Positions 16,737-25,306 of a stretch of 64,000 nt of DNA are shown one piece after another. The stretch lies in contig NZ_CP043312.1 in NCBI RefSeq assembly GCF_008189685.1, forward strand, positions 434,001 to 498,000. The letters run 5' to 3'. This DNA is from Candidatus Sneabacter namystus. GTDB taxonomy: Bacteria > Pseudomonadota > Alphaproteobacteria > Rickettsiales > Rickettsiaceae. Within the stretch, counting starts at the first letter, position 1, and each line of letters opens with the position of its first letter. The position numbers were made by a program, and so were the translations under genes. Below the pieces are notes generated by a model that saw only the letters and a program-made list of their open reading frames with translations, was not told the origin of the DNA and did no database searches.

Positions 16737-16875
16737 CCAATAAGTTGTATAAATCATCGTTTCATAGTTTTAATAAACCTTGATTATCCTTGACATAATG
16801 TCTAGTCACGCTTAGACATTAATATATAGATAGAGATTGCTTTATTTTTAATTTAAGTAAAGAAGTGGGTCACAC

Positions 16876-18741
16876 ATGAGACCAAATGAAAAAAGAATAC
16901 TAATAGATGGAGTATACAAAGATGAACCCAGAGTGGTGTGTTTAGGGGTAAATAATACCATAGAAGCTTTTGAATATTCTATTAAAGACCAAAAACAAAT
17001 AAAAGGTAATATATATTTAGCAGTAGTAAAAAGGATAGAACCGGCACTACAAGCAGCTTTCATAGAATATGGAGATAACCAAAAAGGATTTTTGCCTTTA
17101 AGCGAGATAGCGCCGTGCTATTTTAATATCCTGTCAAATAAAAAACATATTCTGCCGATACAATCAATAAAAGATAAAGACTTATCTAATCTAGTTTTGG
17201 AAGATCAAGAAACAATACTAGATGACGATGACGATGAATTAGATATAGAAAATATTACAAAGAATATAGATCTAGATGATATATCTCAAACGGAACAAGA
17301 AGATTGCGAAATAAACGAAGATACACAAAAAGACGAAACGCAAATCAATATTCAAGATTCTATCAGAAAGGGACAAGTGCTACTTGTACAAGCGCAAAAA
17401 GATGCAAGAGGGAACAAAGGGGCATCATTCTCTACTTTCATTTCAATAGCAGGTAGGTACTGCGTGTTAATGCCAACAAAGGCTCAAGGACATGGTATAT
17501 CAAAGAAAATTGCTTCCTCTTCGGAGCGATCTAGGCTGCGTAAGCTCATTGAGCAATTAACTGCACACTCTAGCGAAAATGTAAGTATTATTATGCGGAC
17601 GTCTTGTAAAGCTATAGCGTCAGAACAAATTAAGAGCGATTACCAGTATATTGTCAAATTGTGGAATAAAATACAAAAATTAGCAGCACAAGTACCGGCA
17701 CCATCATTTATACATATGGAAGAAGGTATAATTCAAAAAACAATACGTGATATATTAAGCGACAAAGTGCAAGAGGTACTTGTGCAAGGTTTGCACACGT
17801 ATACACAAACCGTTAAATGTGTTAACAACATTATACCGAGCGCATCAGATAAGGTAAAACTTTATGATGATAATGTGCCAATATTTACAAAATTTGGTAT
17901 AGAAAATAAGATAGCATCCTTGTATCAACCAGTAGTCGAAATGCCTTCTGGTGGTTACATAGTAATCAATCCAGCAGAAGGACTTACGTTAATCGATGTA
18001 AACTCAGGAAGATCAAATACACAAAAAAGTGTGGAGGATACAGCACTGAATACCAATTTAGAAGCAGCAGTAACAATAGCACAGCAAATCAAGATACGAG
18101 ACATTTCAGGGCTAATAGTAGTAGATTTCATAGATATGAAAAGCGGATCTCACCGCAAAATTGTCAAAAAAGTATTAGATAAAGCTCTCACCCAAGATTC
18201 TGCCCGCACTAGCACTGGCAACATTAGTCAGTTTGGCATATTAGAGATGTCGAGACAAAGGGTACGTTCATCATTTTTAGAAGTGACAACAATAATGTGC
18301 CCTACCTGTAAAGGAAAAGGTGTTGTTAGAAGCGAAAATGTAACAGACATGCTCATACTGCGTACTTTAGAAAATGAAATTAGCACTCATCCAACAAAAT
18401 TAAGCGGTGCTGCAGTATTCACACATCTTGATATTGCACTTTCACTTTTAAATAATAGAAAAGCAGAGTTAGTAAGAATAGAAAAAAAATATGGAATAGA
18501 AATAGCAATAATAAACGATCCTGAAGCACATTTAGAAGAATTTGCCATAGAAAAAATCAGCAAAGAGAAAGAGGGGACTAGCTCTAGATCTCATGTATTA
18601 CCACTACTAGTACCAGATCTTAGAGAAGTAAAAGATAATGTGGCCGATGAAGAAAATGAAGAAGTCTTGAGTAATAGAAAAAGTTCTAAAAACCACGGAA
18701 GAAGAGTTACCCTTAGCCAAAGGAAAACCACAAACAAATAA
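16876..18741 (+). CDS. rne: Ribonuclease E/G
   Basis: Endoribonuclease for mRNA decay and for rRNA and tRNA maturation. The 621-residue product begins with KRILIDGVYKDEPRVVCL and an S1 domain (IYLAVVKRIEPALQAAFIEY, GFLPLSEI). The S1 domain is interrupted by an acidic insertion at about residues 110-165 with a run of Asp. The DNase I-like core has Asp374 (LTLIDVNSGR) and Asp417 (LIVVDFIDM), 43 residues apart as in E. coli Asp303/Asp346. The Zn-link is CPTCKGKG with Cys475 and Cys478. The tail is short, basic (SKNHGRRVTLSQRKTTNK) and lacks a long degradosome scaffold, so it may act alone. Confidence 0.95.
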   Translation: MRPNEKRILIDGVYKDEPRVVCLGVNNTIEAFEYSIKDQKQIKGNIYLAVVKRIEPALQAAFIEYGDNQKGFLPLSEIAPCYFNILSNKKHILPIQSIKDKDLSNLVLEDQETILDDDDDELDIENITKNIDLDDISQTEQEDCEINEDTQKDETQINIQDSIRKGQVLLVQAQKDARGNKGASFSTFISIAGRYCVLMPTKAQGHGISKKIASSSERSRLRKLIEQLTAHSSENVSIIMRTSCKAIASEQIKSDYQYIVKLWNKIQKLAAQVPAPSFIHMEEGIIQKTIRDILSDKVQEVLVQGLHTYTQTVKCVNNIIPSASDKVKLYDDNVPIFTKFGIENKIASLYQPVVEMPSGGYIVINPAEGLTLIDVNSGRSNTQKSVEDTALNTNLEAAVTIAQQIKIRDISGLIVVDFIDMKSGSHRKIVKKVLDKALTQDSARTSTGNISQFGILEMSRQRVRSSFLEVTTIMCPTCKGKGVVRSENVTDMLILRTLENEISTHPTKLSGAAVFTHLDIALSLLNNRKAELVRIEKKYGIEIAIINDPEAHLEEFAIEKISKEKEGTSSRSHVLPLLVPDLREVKDNVADEENEEVLSNRKSSKNHGRRVTLSQRKTTNK

Positions 18742-19392
18742 TTATCTTGAGATATAGAAAAATGACCTGAATTGTACAGCATCAATAGAATTTTTCACAG
18801 CCTTTCTGTGATATTTGGTAGCTTTATACCCAGGTAAAAATTCTTCTTCACTAGTAATATACTTGTGCCATCCTTGTTCAAAAAATATACTGTCTACCCA
18901 AGATACATAGTCATTAACATCTGAGGAAAACTTTAACATACCTCGTTGTTGTAGCTTCTTTTTAAACAACTCTACTCTATGTGTATTAATTAACCTTCTT
19001 TTTTTATGGCGATTTTTCGGCCAAGGATCCGGAAATAAAATATAAATATTTGTAAAACTGTTGTCAGGAATATGTGGCAATAATAAATCCACATTATCTG
19101 GCCATATAAGAATGTTACTTACTTTAGCAGAACATATCTTGTCAATTAGTGAAACTACGCCATTTAGGTACGGTTCTGCGCCTATAAACAGTACATCTGG
19201 ACTACGTAAGGCCATGTTTAATAAATTATCTCCGTTACCGAATCCTATCTCCAGTTCTATAATTTTGTTCTGAGAAAATACTTTTGCTAAGGAAACCTCA
19301 TTTAAAAAAGAAAAACCATCAAGCAACTGCAACTGTCTTGCTGACAATCCTCTGCTTATCCTTCTTGCAAAAGTACGACAAATAAAACTCAT
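18742..19392 (-). CDS. trmB: tRNA (guanine-N7-)-methyltransferase TrmB
   Basis: TrmB methylates G46 of tRNAs with AdoMet. The 216-residue product from the ATG at 19390-19392 has the Rossmann motif LEIGFGNGDNLLNMA, an acidic residue in FIGAEPYLNGV, and the family signature YILFPDPWPKNRHKKRRL. The C-terminal part with LPGYKATKYHRKAV matches the T-K-[FY]-x-x-[RK] end of the family. A TTG 21 bases further upstream is less likely as a start. Its stop abuts the end of the RNase E gene, so the two are convergent. tRNA-Ala(TGC) lies just upstream on the same strand. Confidence 0.95.
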   Translation of the reverse strand: MSFICRTFARRISRGLSARQLQLLDGFSFLNEVSLAKVFSQNKIIELEIGFGNGDNLLNMALRSPDVLFIGAEPYLNGVVSLIDKICSAKVSNILIWPDNVDLLLPHIPDNSFTNIYILFPDPWPKNRHKKRRLINTHRVELFKKKLQQRGMLKFSSDVNDYVSWVDSIFFEQGWHKYITSEEEFLPGYKATKYHRKAVKNSIDAVQFRSFFYISR

Positions 19393-19418
19393 AAATTTAA
19401 TAACGAGTAACAAAAAGG

Positions 19419-19490
19419 TGGAGGTAAAGGGATTTGAACCCTTGGCCCTCTGCGTGCAAGGCAGATGCTCTACCCCTGAGCTATACCCCC
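19419..19490 (-). tRNA. tRNA-Ala(TGC)
   Basis: On the minus strand the acceptor GGGGGTA pairs with TACCTCC, the D arm is GCTC/GAGC, the anticodon stem TCTGC/GCAGA closes loop CTTGCAC with anticodon TGC, and the T arm is AAGGG-TTCAAAT-CCCTT. The discriminator is A; CCA is not encoded. In many bacteria this tRNA lies in the 16S-23S spacer; here it is free-standing, in line with the split rRNA genes. Confidence 0.95.
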
Positions 19491-19560
19491 TAAGTGAGAA
19501 TTGGATTATACAATCAAAATGGAAACTATAAAACCAAATTTCAAATAAGTATAAAAAAAA

Positions 19561-19785
19561 CTATGAGCCTAGGTACCTTTTTTTGCTACTAATCGCACGA
19601 TCACCATTCTTTTTCTTGATACCTGCGACAGTAGAATCTAAATTTGACATAATTTTTAGAGCATGTGCAACATCATCCTTATTCCAAGAAGTACGTAGTC
19701 TTCTAAAATACTTAGCAGCGGCATCACAATGACCGTCTATATCAAATACGCCACGTAATATATTTTTATCAAATTCAGGTTTCAT
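19561..19785 (-). CDS. Small hypothetical protein
   Basis: A 74-residue frame starting at the ATG 19783-19785 (a TTG at 19830 would add a hydrophobic stretch, DWISSLLKYLLLN). The product has MKPEFDKNILRGVFDIDGHCDAAAKYFRRLR, two likely helices and a basic C-terminus (GIKKKNGDRAISSKKRY). No family was recognised. It might be a small nucleic-acid-binding protein because of the many Lys and Arg residues, but that is a guess. No clear ribosome-binding site was seen. It lies between tRNA-Ala(TGC) and fliQ with 300 bases upstream that hold nothing recognisable. Confidence 0.4.
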   Translation of the reverse strand: MKPEFDKNILRGVFDIDGHCDAAAKYFRRLRTSWNKDDVAHALKIMSNLDSTVAGIKKKNGDRAISSKKRYLGS

Positions 19786-20088
19786 ATTAAGCAATAAATA
19801 TTTTAACAAACTACTTATCCAGTCAAACAAAAGGATTGTTATATAAAAAAGATATTGATGTCAAGCTATTTTATAACTTAAAGTATAAAAATCTACTAAA
19901 AAATTATTGAGATATAACAGTATTACAACAACAAGTAAGATATAACTCGTACACGCTTTTTTCTAAAACTAAAGTAGTCATTTCTTAATAATGTAAGACA
20001 AATTAAACAAAACCTATCAATATGAATAGTGTAACTCAGAAAGCTAGTGTACACTTACCTATGAAAATATTGTTTTATAAAGTAAGTT

Positions 20089-20352
20089 ATGGATGTCTCA
20101 TCGCTAAATCCAATAGGACAAGCAGCAATACAAACTTTAGTATCAATTGTTACACCAATACTGTTAATAGCATTAGTAGTAGGGGTGTGTATGTCGTTTC
20201 TACAAGCCTTAACACATATTCAAGAAGGTGCTTTGACGTTTATACCAAAAATGCTATCAGTGTTTATAGGCCTTATAATAATGGCTCCATACATCTTAAA
20301 GAAACTAACCATCCTCACTGACCATATAGTACATGCTATTATCACAAAATGA
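20089..20352 (+). CDS. fliQ: Flagellar export apparatus protein FliQ
   Basis: FliQ is a core inner-membrane component of the flagellar type III export gate, with FliP and FliR. The 87-residue product has two hydrophobic helices (about residues 16-38 and 52-72), the loop SFLQALTHIQEGALTFIPKM that is the most conserved part of the family, and the usual length of 85-90 residues. The very similar non-flagellar homologues (SctS) of type III secretion cannot be excluded by this protein alone, but FliP and a FliO-like protein are coded 4-5 kb away, which supports the flagellar reading. It stands alone, followed by tRNA-Leu. Confidence 0.92.
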   Translation: MDVSSLNPIGQAAIQTLVSIVTPILLIALVVGVCMSFLQALTHIQEGALTFIPKMLSVFIGLIIMAPYILKKLTILTDHIVHAIITK

Positions 20353-20489
20353 TATGATGCTAGTCCTTATTTATCAGTTATCAAAGATTGTAGAAATTTT
20401 TGACAAATGGGTGAAGACCCTGTATCTAGTTCTTTCAAGAGAATTCACAATAAAAAAACCTTTATTGTGTATTTTAAAAAAAAAGATAA

Positions 20490-20571
20490 GCCCCTGTGGT
20501 GGAATGGTAGACACGGTAGACTCAAAATCTGCTGTCTTCGTGACGTGCCGGTTCGAATCCGGCCAGGGGTA
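20490..20571 (+). tRNA. tRNA-Leu(CAA)
   Basis: Acceptor GCCCCTG pairs with CAGGGGT (first pair G-T), followed by discriminator A at 20571 and an encoded CCA at 20572-20574. The anticodon stem GTAGA/TCTGC closes loop CTCAAAA with anticodon CAA. A longer variable region, as in class II tRNAs, follows, then T arm GCCGG-TTCGAAT-CCGGC. It reads TTG leucine codons. Confidence 0.94.
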
Positions 20572-20609
20572 CCATGTGAATTAATAATATAGAATTTATC
20601 AAAAGATCG

Positions 20610-21455
20610 ATGTTTTTTAAAACGTTTCACAAAAATATACTTGTACTACTAATACCAATACTATTCTTGTTATCGGGATGCACGCTAACAAGAAACGTTG
20701 TGCCACAAACATCTTCTCCTGAACAGGCGTATAAATTGGGTATGGAAATGGTAGAAAATAAACAATTTAAACTTGCAGCTCAGGTATTTGAAAATCTATA
20801 CATTGAACACTGTACCAATAAATTAGCCCCAGAAGCTATGATAATGGAGGCATACTGTATGTTCAAAGCAAGAAGATATCTAGACACGGAGGATATAATT
20901 TCTGAATTTCTAGATTTATATCCACACAATAAAGATGTTAATTATGCACTGTATCTAAAATTGCTAGCATATATAAAACAACTTGGTCCTTCTGCTTGCT
21001 GTATAGCTAAAGCACAAGATGCAATTTCAGTCTGTAATACTCTTTTGTCAACATTTCCAGAATGTGAATATTCAGAAAAAGTATCAAAAGAACATTTACC
21101 CTTTCTAAATAAGTATGTCCTAGAAAAGGACATGATAATAGGAAGATTCTACTTAAAGAAAAGAAATGTTCCAGGTGCAATATTGAGATTTCGAAAAGTG
21201 TTAAATCAATCTAAAGATAATATTTTTATACAAGAAGCACTACTTAGAATGGTAGAAGCACACTTAATGCTAGGACTTAAAGAAGAAGCTAAAGAATTTC
21301 AGTCTGAATTGGGCAACAAGTTTCATAACTCTACATGGAATAACGCTTCCTTAAACATCATGCAAAAATATCTGAAAAATAGTAGCAAAAATCCGCAAAA
21401 GAAGTATTTATCAAAAAATAAAACTAAAAGCTCATCAAAAAAACAATTAAAGTAG
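20610..21455 (+). CDS. bamD: Outer membrane assembly lipoprotein BamD
   Basis: BamD is the essential lipoprotein partner of BamA in inserting beta-barrel proteins. The 281-residue product has a lipoprotein signal ending LFLLSGC (Cys24 region) and a series of TPR-like helices: SPEQAYKLGMEMVENKQFKL, ARRYLDTEDIISEFLDLYP and the conserved NKDVNYALYLKLLAY, then MIIGRFYLKKRNVPGAILRF, all in the order of the family. The last 30 residues are very Lys/Ser-rich (KKYLSKNKTKSSSKKQLK). Length fits. The cca gene follows after 3 bases, so both are likely co-transcribed. The barrel-like protein at the left end of the window is a plausible client. Confidence 0.93.
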   Translation: MFFKTFHKNILVLLIPILFLLSGCTLTRNVVPQTSSPEQAYKLGMEMVENKQFKLAAQVFENLYIEHCTNKLAPEAMIMEAYCMFKARRYLDTEDIISEFLDLYPHNKDVNYALYLKLLAYIKQLGPSACCIAKAQDAISVCNTLLSTFPECEYSEKVSKEHLPFLNKYVLEKDMIIGRFYLKKRNVPGAILRFRKVLNQSKDNIFIQEALLRMVEAHLMLGLKEEAKEFQSELGNKFHNSTWNNASLNIMQKYLKNSSKNPQKKYLSKNKTKSSSKKQLK

Positions 21456-21458
21456 ATA

Positions 21459-22688
21459 TTGAAACCTCTAGTCATAAAACAAAAATTACACTTTAAGAAT
21501 AGGTTAATAAAAGATGTAATAGGCTTTTTATCAATAGGTTTACCTAACACTTTATGGCCAAGATTAATAGGTGGATGTGTAAGAGATGCAATACTGCAGC
21601 ATGAACCAAATGATATCGATATAGCCACACCTCTAACACCAGATGAAGTAATCTCCATCCTTGAAAAAGAAAAAGTAAAAATAATACCTCAAACAGGCAC
21701 AAAATTTGGTACAGTAAAGGTCGTATTTAAAGGAGAAATTTTTGATATTACAACCTTAAGAGAAGATATCAAATGCTACGGTAGACACGCAGACGTAAAA
21801 TTTACTACAAGCTTTGAAAAAGATGCTTTCAGAAGAGATTTTACAATCAACGCACTGGGGTATTGTTTCATACAAAACGAAATTTACGATTACGTAAACG
21901 GTATACAACACTTAAGGCAAAAAAAAGTACAGTTTATTGGTGCACCAGAAGATAGAATACAAGAAGATTATCTACGAATAATGAGATTTTTTCGTTTTTC
22001 AGCAAGATATGCAACAAGCTTAGATGTGTCAGGATACACAAATTGTGTAAAATATGCTAACAAATTATCACTGATATCAAATGAAAGGGTTATTCAAGAA
22101 CTAGATGGACTATTAAATTTGTGCAACGTAAAAATACTAAACAAAATGCACGAAGGGAAAATACTACAAACTATATTCGCAGATTTAAATATAGAAATAT
22201 CTAATTTATCCAGACTAGAAGAATGCAGAACATATCTTAAACTACCACAAAGCAGCCTTTCTCTTCGATACTCTTCTCTTTTTATGCATAATCCGGTAAA
22301 AAATGTAATACAGGTACTAAAAAAGAAAAGTTTTTCGAAGGCTAGGATAGCTAAAATATCTCATTTAATGTCCTATATAATTGATACTCAAACAGCTGAT
22401 TTACTGTGGTATGATCACACAAATTGCTTCACAGAACATGTAATCATTGGATACGTTAGAAGAGATTTAACATTAAATAATGCAGCAATTCTATTACAAC
22501 AATTTATAAATAAACCTAAACCAATGCTACCAATCACAGGAAAGGACATAACAGACCTCGGCATTTTGCCGGGTAAAGAAATAAAGCGTCTTTTAGATAT
22601 ATCAAAAAAGGTATGGATAAAAAGTGCTTTTAAGATGTCAAAAAAAGACATTCTTCAATATATCATCAAAACGGCACACAAAAACTAA
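21459..22688 (+). CDS. cca: CCA tRNA nucleotidyltransferase (poly(A) polymerase family)
   Basis: Adds or repairs the 3' CCA end of tRNAs. The 409-residue product has the class II nucleotidyltransferase head: LIGGCVRDAILQHEPNDIDI (about residues 27-46) with the metal-binding Asp-X-Asp DID, GTKFGTVKVVFKGEIFDITT, and FRRDFTINALGY, then the RNA- and nucleotide-binding EDYLRIMRFFRFSARY. The start is a TTG at 21459, 3 bases after bamD; no ATG precedes the conserved head. Only some tRNAs in this window encode CCA (Val, Leu, Tyr), so CCA addition is needed. The end overlaps the convergent thioredoxin gene by 4 bases. Confidence 0.92.
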   Translation: MKPLVIKQKLHFKNRLIKDVIGFLSIGLPNTLWPRLIGGCVRDAILQHEPNDIDIATPLTPDEVISILEKEKVKIIPQTGTKFGTVKVVFKGEIFDITTLREDIKCYGRHADVKFTTSFEKDAFRRDFTINALGYCFIQNEIYDYVNGIQHLRQKKVQFIGAPEDRIQEDYLRIMRFFRFSARYATSLDVSGYTNCVKYANKLSLISNERVIQELDGLLNLCNVKILNKMHEGKILQTIFADLNIEISNLSRLEECRTYLKLPQSSLSLRYSSLFMHNPVKNVIQVLKKKSFSKARIAKISHLMSYIIDTQTADLLWYDHTNCFTEHVIIGYVRRDLTLNNAAILLQQFINKPKPMLPITGKDITDLGILPGKEIKRLLDISKKVWIKSAFKMSKKDILQYIIKTAHKN

Positions 22689-23029
22689 AGCTCTGTGTCT
22701 TTGCTGGACTGCATGAGTTTGTCCAACCAGTTGGTCAAAGAAGCAAAATCAGCAAATCCTATGTGTGATTCAAGCTCTTTGCCATTAAAAAACAATATCA
22801 AAGTAGGTATGCTTTTAACACGGTGCGCAGAAGGAACAGAAGGGTTATCGTCTATATTCATTTTAACAATAGACAAAGTATTAGAATACTTTTGAGATAT
22901 ATCTTCCAAGATAGAAGAAAGAGCTACACAAGGCTTACACCAAGGAGCCCAAAAATCAACTAACACATACCCACTGCCTTCATTTACAACACTTTTAAAA
23001 TCTTCGTCACCAATATTTTTAATAGCCAT
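22685..23029 (-). CDS. trxA: Thioredoxin
   Basis: A 114-residue thioredoxin-fold protein without a signal sequence, so cytoplasmic. The redox site is WAPWCKPC with Cys31 and Cys34; the usual residue between the pair is Gly-Pro, and here it is Lys-Pro. Other family features are VLVDFWAP, KMNIDDNPSVPSAHRVKSIPT with the cis-Pro Thr pair, and LILFFNGKE. The gene lies last in a minus-strand run fliO-fliP-protease-trx, 38 bases after the protease. It is likely a disulfide reductase for ribonucleotide reductase or peroxiredoxin; the Lys variant could shift the redox potential. Confidence 0.93.
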   Translation of the reverse strand: MAIKNIGDEDFKSVVNEGSGYVLVDFWAPWCKPCVALSSILEDISQKYSNTLSIVKMNIDDNPSVPSAHRVKSIPTLILFFNGKELESHIGFADFASLTNWLDKLMQSSKDTEL

Positions 23030-23067
23030 ACAAAACGTTTTTTATTTTTACATAAACAATCCTTACA

Positions 23068-24519
23068 CTAATAAGATGTCTTAATCCATCTACAGCTCAT
23101 GGAATCAAAATTATACACATCAAGAGTATTGTCTTGACCTAAACGCACCGTAGCGAAAAAATTTTCACTTGCAGTTATAAAATACCAAGGACGGAAAGGT
23201 ACACGAGAAATACCACGAATGGAAAATCCAGCAGAATTCTTTAACCCTTTAGCTACCCTTAAAAAATCTTCTAAAGACTTAACCTTAACTCCATTTATTT
23301 CATGCACAGAAAATCCACAAAACCTAGTATAATTCCCACGTAACGCAAAAGGACTACCATCTTCTACATATCCACACATTAAGCTTCCCAAAGGTACACC
23401 TTTATATCTAGCTAAAATAGGATCTGCTTCTAAAAATCTAGCACCATTAAAGTTGACGATATTCTTTATAGAATAATTAGATAAATCAAACACAGGAACA
23501 CTTAAATCTAAACATTGCCCATCTCTAAATACCACACATTTTAAAGGAGAAGTTGCTTTATTCATGATAGTGTCAAAAGAGAGCAAATCAGCTCCAAGAG
23601 CATGAGAATCTACTTTCCATAAGATATCACCCGGTTGCAAAATACCCTCTGCAGGAGAACCAGGTATTATACTATCAACAAAAAGAACTTTTCCTCTACT
23701 TTTCTCATTATTCTTCATATACTGAGATGCTATATCCTCAGGAAATTTGTTGAATTTCACCATGTCATCCAAAGAACAAGTGTAGACAATAGCACCTATA
23801 TGCTTTCTTACGGGAATTTTGCCAGCAGACAGAAACTGCGACAGGTATTTAACATACTCGCCATTTAAAGCAAGTTCATAAGTTTTTCCACAACCATACA
23901 ATACTCCAACAACTGATCCAGAAGTATTTAGTATAGCAGAGCCACTAGCACCTCCTACCTGATTACTATTTATCGTGTAAGAACGCTGCGGCATACTGCC
24001 ACCAATACTGTATATATCACTAACATACCCTTCGGAAAAAGAAAAAGAAGCTAACTCTGTATTACTAACAGAAAATACCTTATCCCCTTCTTTTGTTGAA
24101 TTAGCCTGTGAAAAAGACAGCTGAGATACATCATTTGACATATCTTTAGGAGCAATTTTCAAGAAAGCTAAATCCCAAAAATTGTCCAAGTAAAGCAATT
24201 TTGCTTCAGCTTTTTTACCGTTATAAAATGTAATAACAAAATTATCTGGCACATTAACACGACCAACTATATGAGCATTAGTGCAAATGATACCCATATT
24301 TTTGTTCACAACAAAGCCAGATCCAGAACAGGTACCTACACCGAACAAATCGGAACAAGGCTGCGAAACAGTTGTTTGAATTGTAACAGAAGCCTTTTTT
24401 ACCTTATCTAGCGTAGCCTGAGAAACAACAGCAGCCTTATCGGCAAAAGATGTACTAAAAACAAAGACACAACATACGAACAACAGAGTTCTTAGTTGCA
24501 TACGAAAAATAGTCTTCAT
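23068..24519 (-). CDS. Periplasmic HtrA-like serine protease with PDZ domains
   Basis: The 483-residue product has a signal peptide (LLFVCCVFVFSTSFA, cleavage near residue 27) and a trypsin-like domain. The triad is His83 in CTNAHIVG, Asp116 in FWDLAFLK, and Ser192 in GGASGSAI. The serine loop reads G-A-S-G-S rather than the common G-N-S-G-G. One PDZ domain follows near residues 275-350 (VDSIIPGSPAEGILQPGDIL) and a second region near 380-460 with FCGFSVHEINGVKVKSLEDFL. The second half is longer and more divergent than in DegP. It is most likely a periplasmic quality-control protease. Position after fliO and fliP suggests the same transcript. Confidence 0.87.
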   Translation of the reverse strand: MKTIFRMQLRTLLFVCCVFVFSTSFADKAAVVSQATLDKVKKASVTIQTTVSQPCSDLFGVGTCSGSGFVVNKNMGIICTNAHIVGRVNVPDNFVITFYNGKKAEAKLLYLDNFWDLAFLKIAPKDMSNDVSQLSFSQANSTKEGDKVFSVSNTELASFSFSEGYVSDIYSIGGSMPQRSYTINSNQVGGASGSAILNTSGSVVGVLYGCGKTYELALNGEYVKYLSQFLSAGKIPVRKHIGAIVYTCSLDDMVKFNKFPEDIASQYMKNNEKSRGKVLFVDSIIPGSPAEGILQPGDILWKVDSHALGADLLSFDTIMNKATSPLKCVVFRDGQCLDLSVPVFDLSNYSIKNIVNFNGARFLEADPILARYKGVPLGSLMCGYVEDGSPFALRGNYTRFCGFSVHEINGVKVKSLEDFLRVAKGLKNSAGFSIRGISRVPFRPWYFITASENFFATVRLGQDNTLDVYNFDSMSCRWIKTSY

Positions 24520-24553
24520 AAATTATCGCTACAAATAGTGAAAAAATAAGCTT

Positions 24554-25306
24554 TCAATAAAAGCTTTTTATCAAACTCCCTACGAGTAAATGCCATCCAT
24601 CTACCAAAACAAAAAATATAATTTTGAAAGGTAGAGAAACAGTAACAGGAGGCATCATCATAACACCCAAAGCCATCAACGTGGATGATACCATGACATC
24701 AATTATGAGAAAAGGCAAAAAAAGAAGGAAGCCAATTTCAAAAGCTTTGCGTAACTCACTTATCAAAAACGCTGGTATTACAACATGAATAGGTACTTCT
24801 TCTTTAACGCTATCTATTTTTGCAATATTTTTGAACATAGATATATCCTGCGTTCTTGTGTTAGACATCATAAAACTCTTAAATGGTGTAATAATAAGAG
24901 GAACTGCCTTATCTAAAGAGATAGTTTCTTCCACTAAAGGTTTGATGCCATTATCGTAAGATTTTTCAAATGTAGGGTACATGATAAACAGCGTGAGAAA
25001 TAAAGCTAAACTATTTAACACTTGCGTAGGAGGAGAGTTTTGCAACCCAATTGCGGTACGTACTATAGAAAACACAACTGATATACGAACAAAAGAAGTT
25101 ACCATTATTAGTATCGATGGTGCTATGCCTAATACACCTATCAAAAAAAACACCTGAATAACTTTACCACTAAACGACGTACTAGAGACAACATCGTCTA
25201 AATTGCCAAGATTGATATTAACTGAATTTTGACTGGCAAAACAAAGGCTACAAGATAACAGAACAAATAAAAAACCAACAATAAACGCTGTCTTACGTAT
25301 CCTCAT
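24554..25306 (-). CDS. fliP: Flagellar export apparatus protein FliP
   Basis: FliP is the main pore subunit of the flagellar type III export gate. The 250-residue product has a cleavable signal sequence (residues 1-25, ending CFASQNS), the conserved LGIAPSILIMVTSFVRISVV stretch, RTAIGLQNSPPTQVLNSLALFLT, the loop with FMSNTRTQDISMF, and LISELRKAFEIGFLLFLPFL followed by MALGVMMMPPVTVSLPFKI. Order and length match FliP. Its start lies inside the end of the fliO-like gene (14-base overlap). A homologous SctR of non-flagellar systems is excluded by the signal peptide and by FliO. Confidence 0.95.
   Translation of the reverse strand: MRIRKTAFIVGFLFVLLSCSLCFASQNSVNINLGNLDDVVSSTSFSGKVIQVFFLIGVLGIAPSILIMVTSFVRISVVFSIVRTAIGLQNSPPTQVLNSLALFLTLFIMYPTFEKSYDNGIKPLVEETISLDKAVPLIITPFKSFMMSNTRTQDISMFKNIAKIDSVKEEVPIHVVIPAFLISELRKAFEIGFLLFLPFLIIDVMVSSTLMALGVMMMPPVTVSLPFKIIFFVLVDGWHLLVGSLIKSFY

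Noticed and set aside
16533-16757. 74-codon minus-strand frame
   Set aside because: Antisense reading of tRNA-Val and the end of serS; the product resembles typical spurious translations of tRNA genes.
20022-20321. 99-codon plus-strand frame overlapping fliQ
   Set aside because: A different frame of the fliQ region with low-complexity Ser/Asn content; fliQ in the other frame matches a well-known family.
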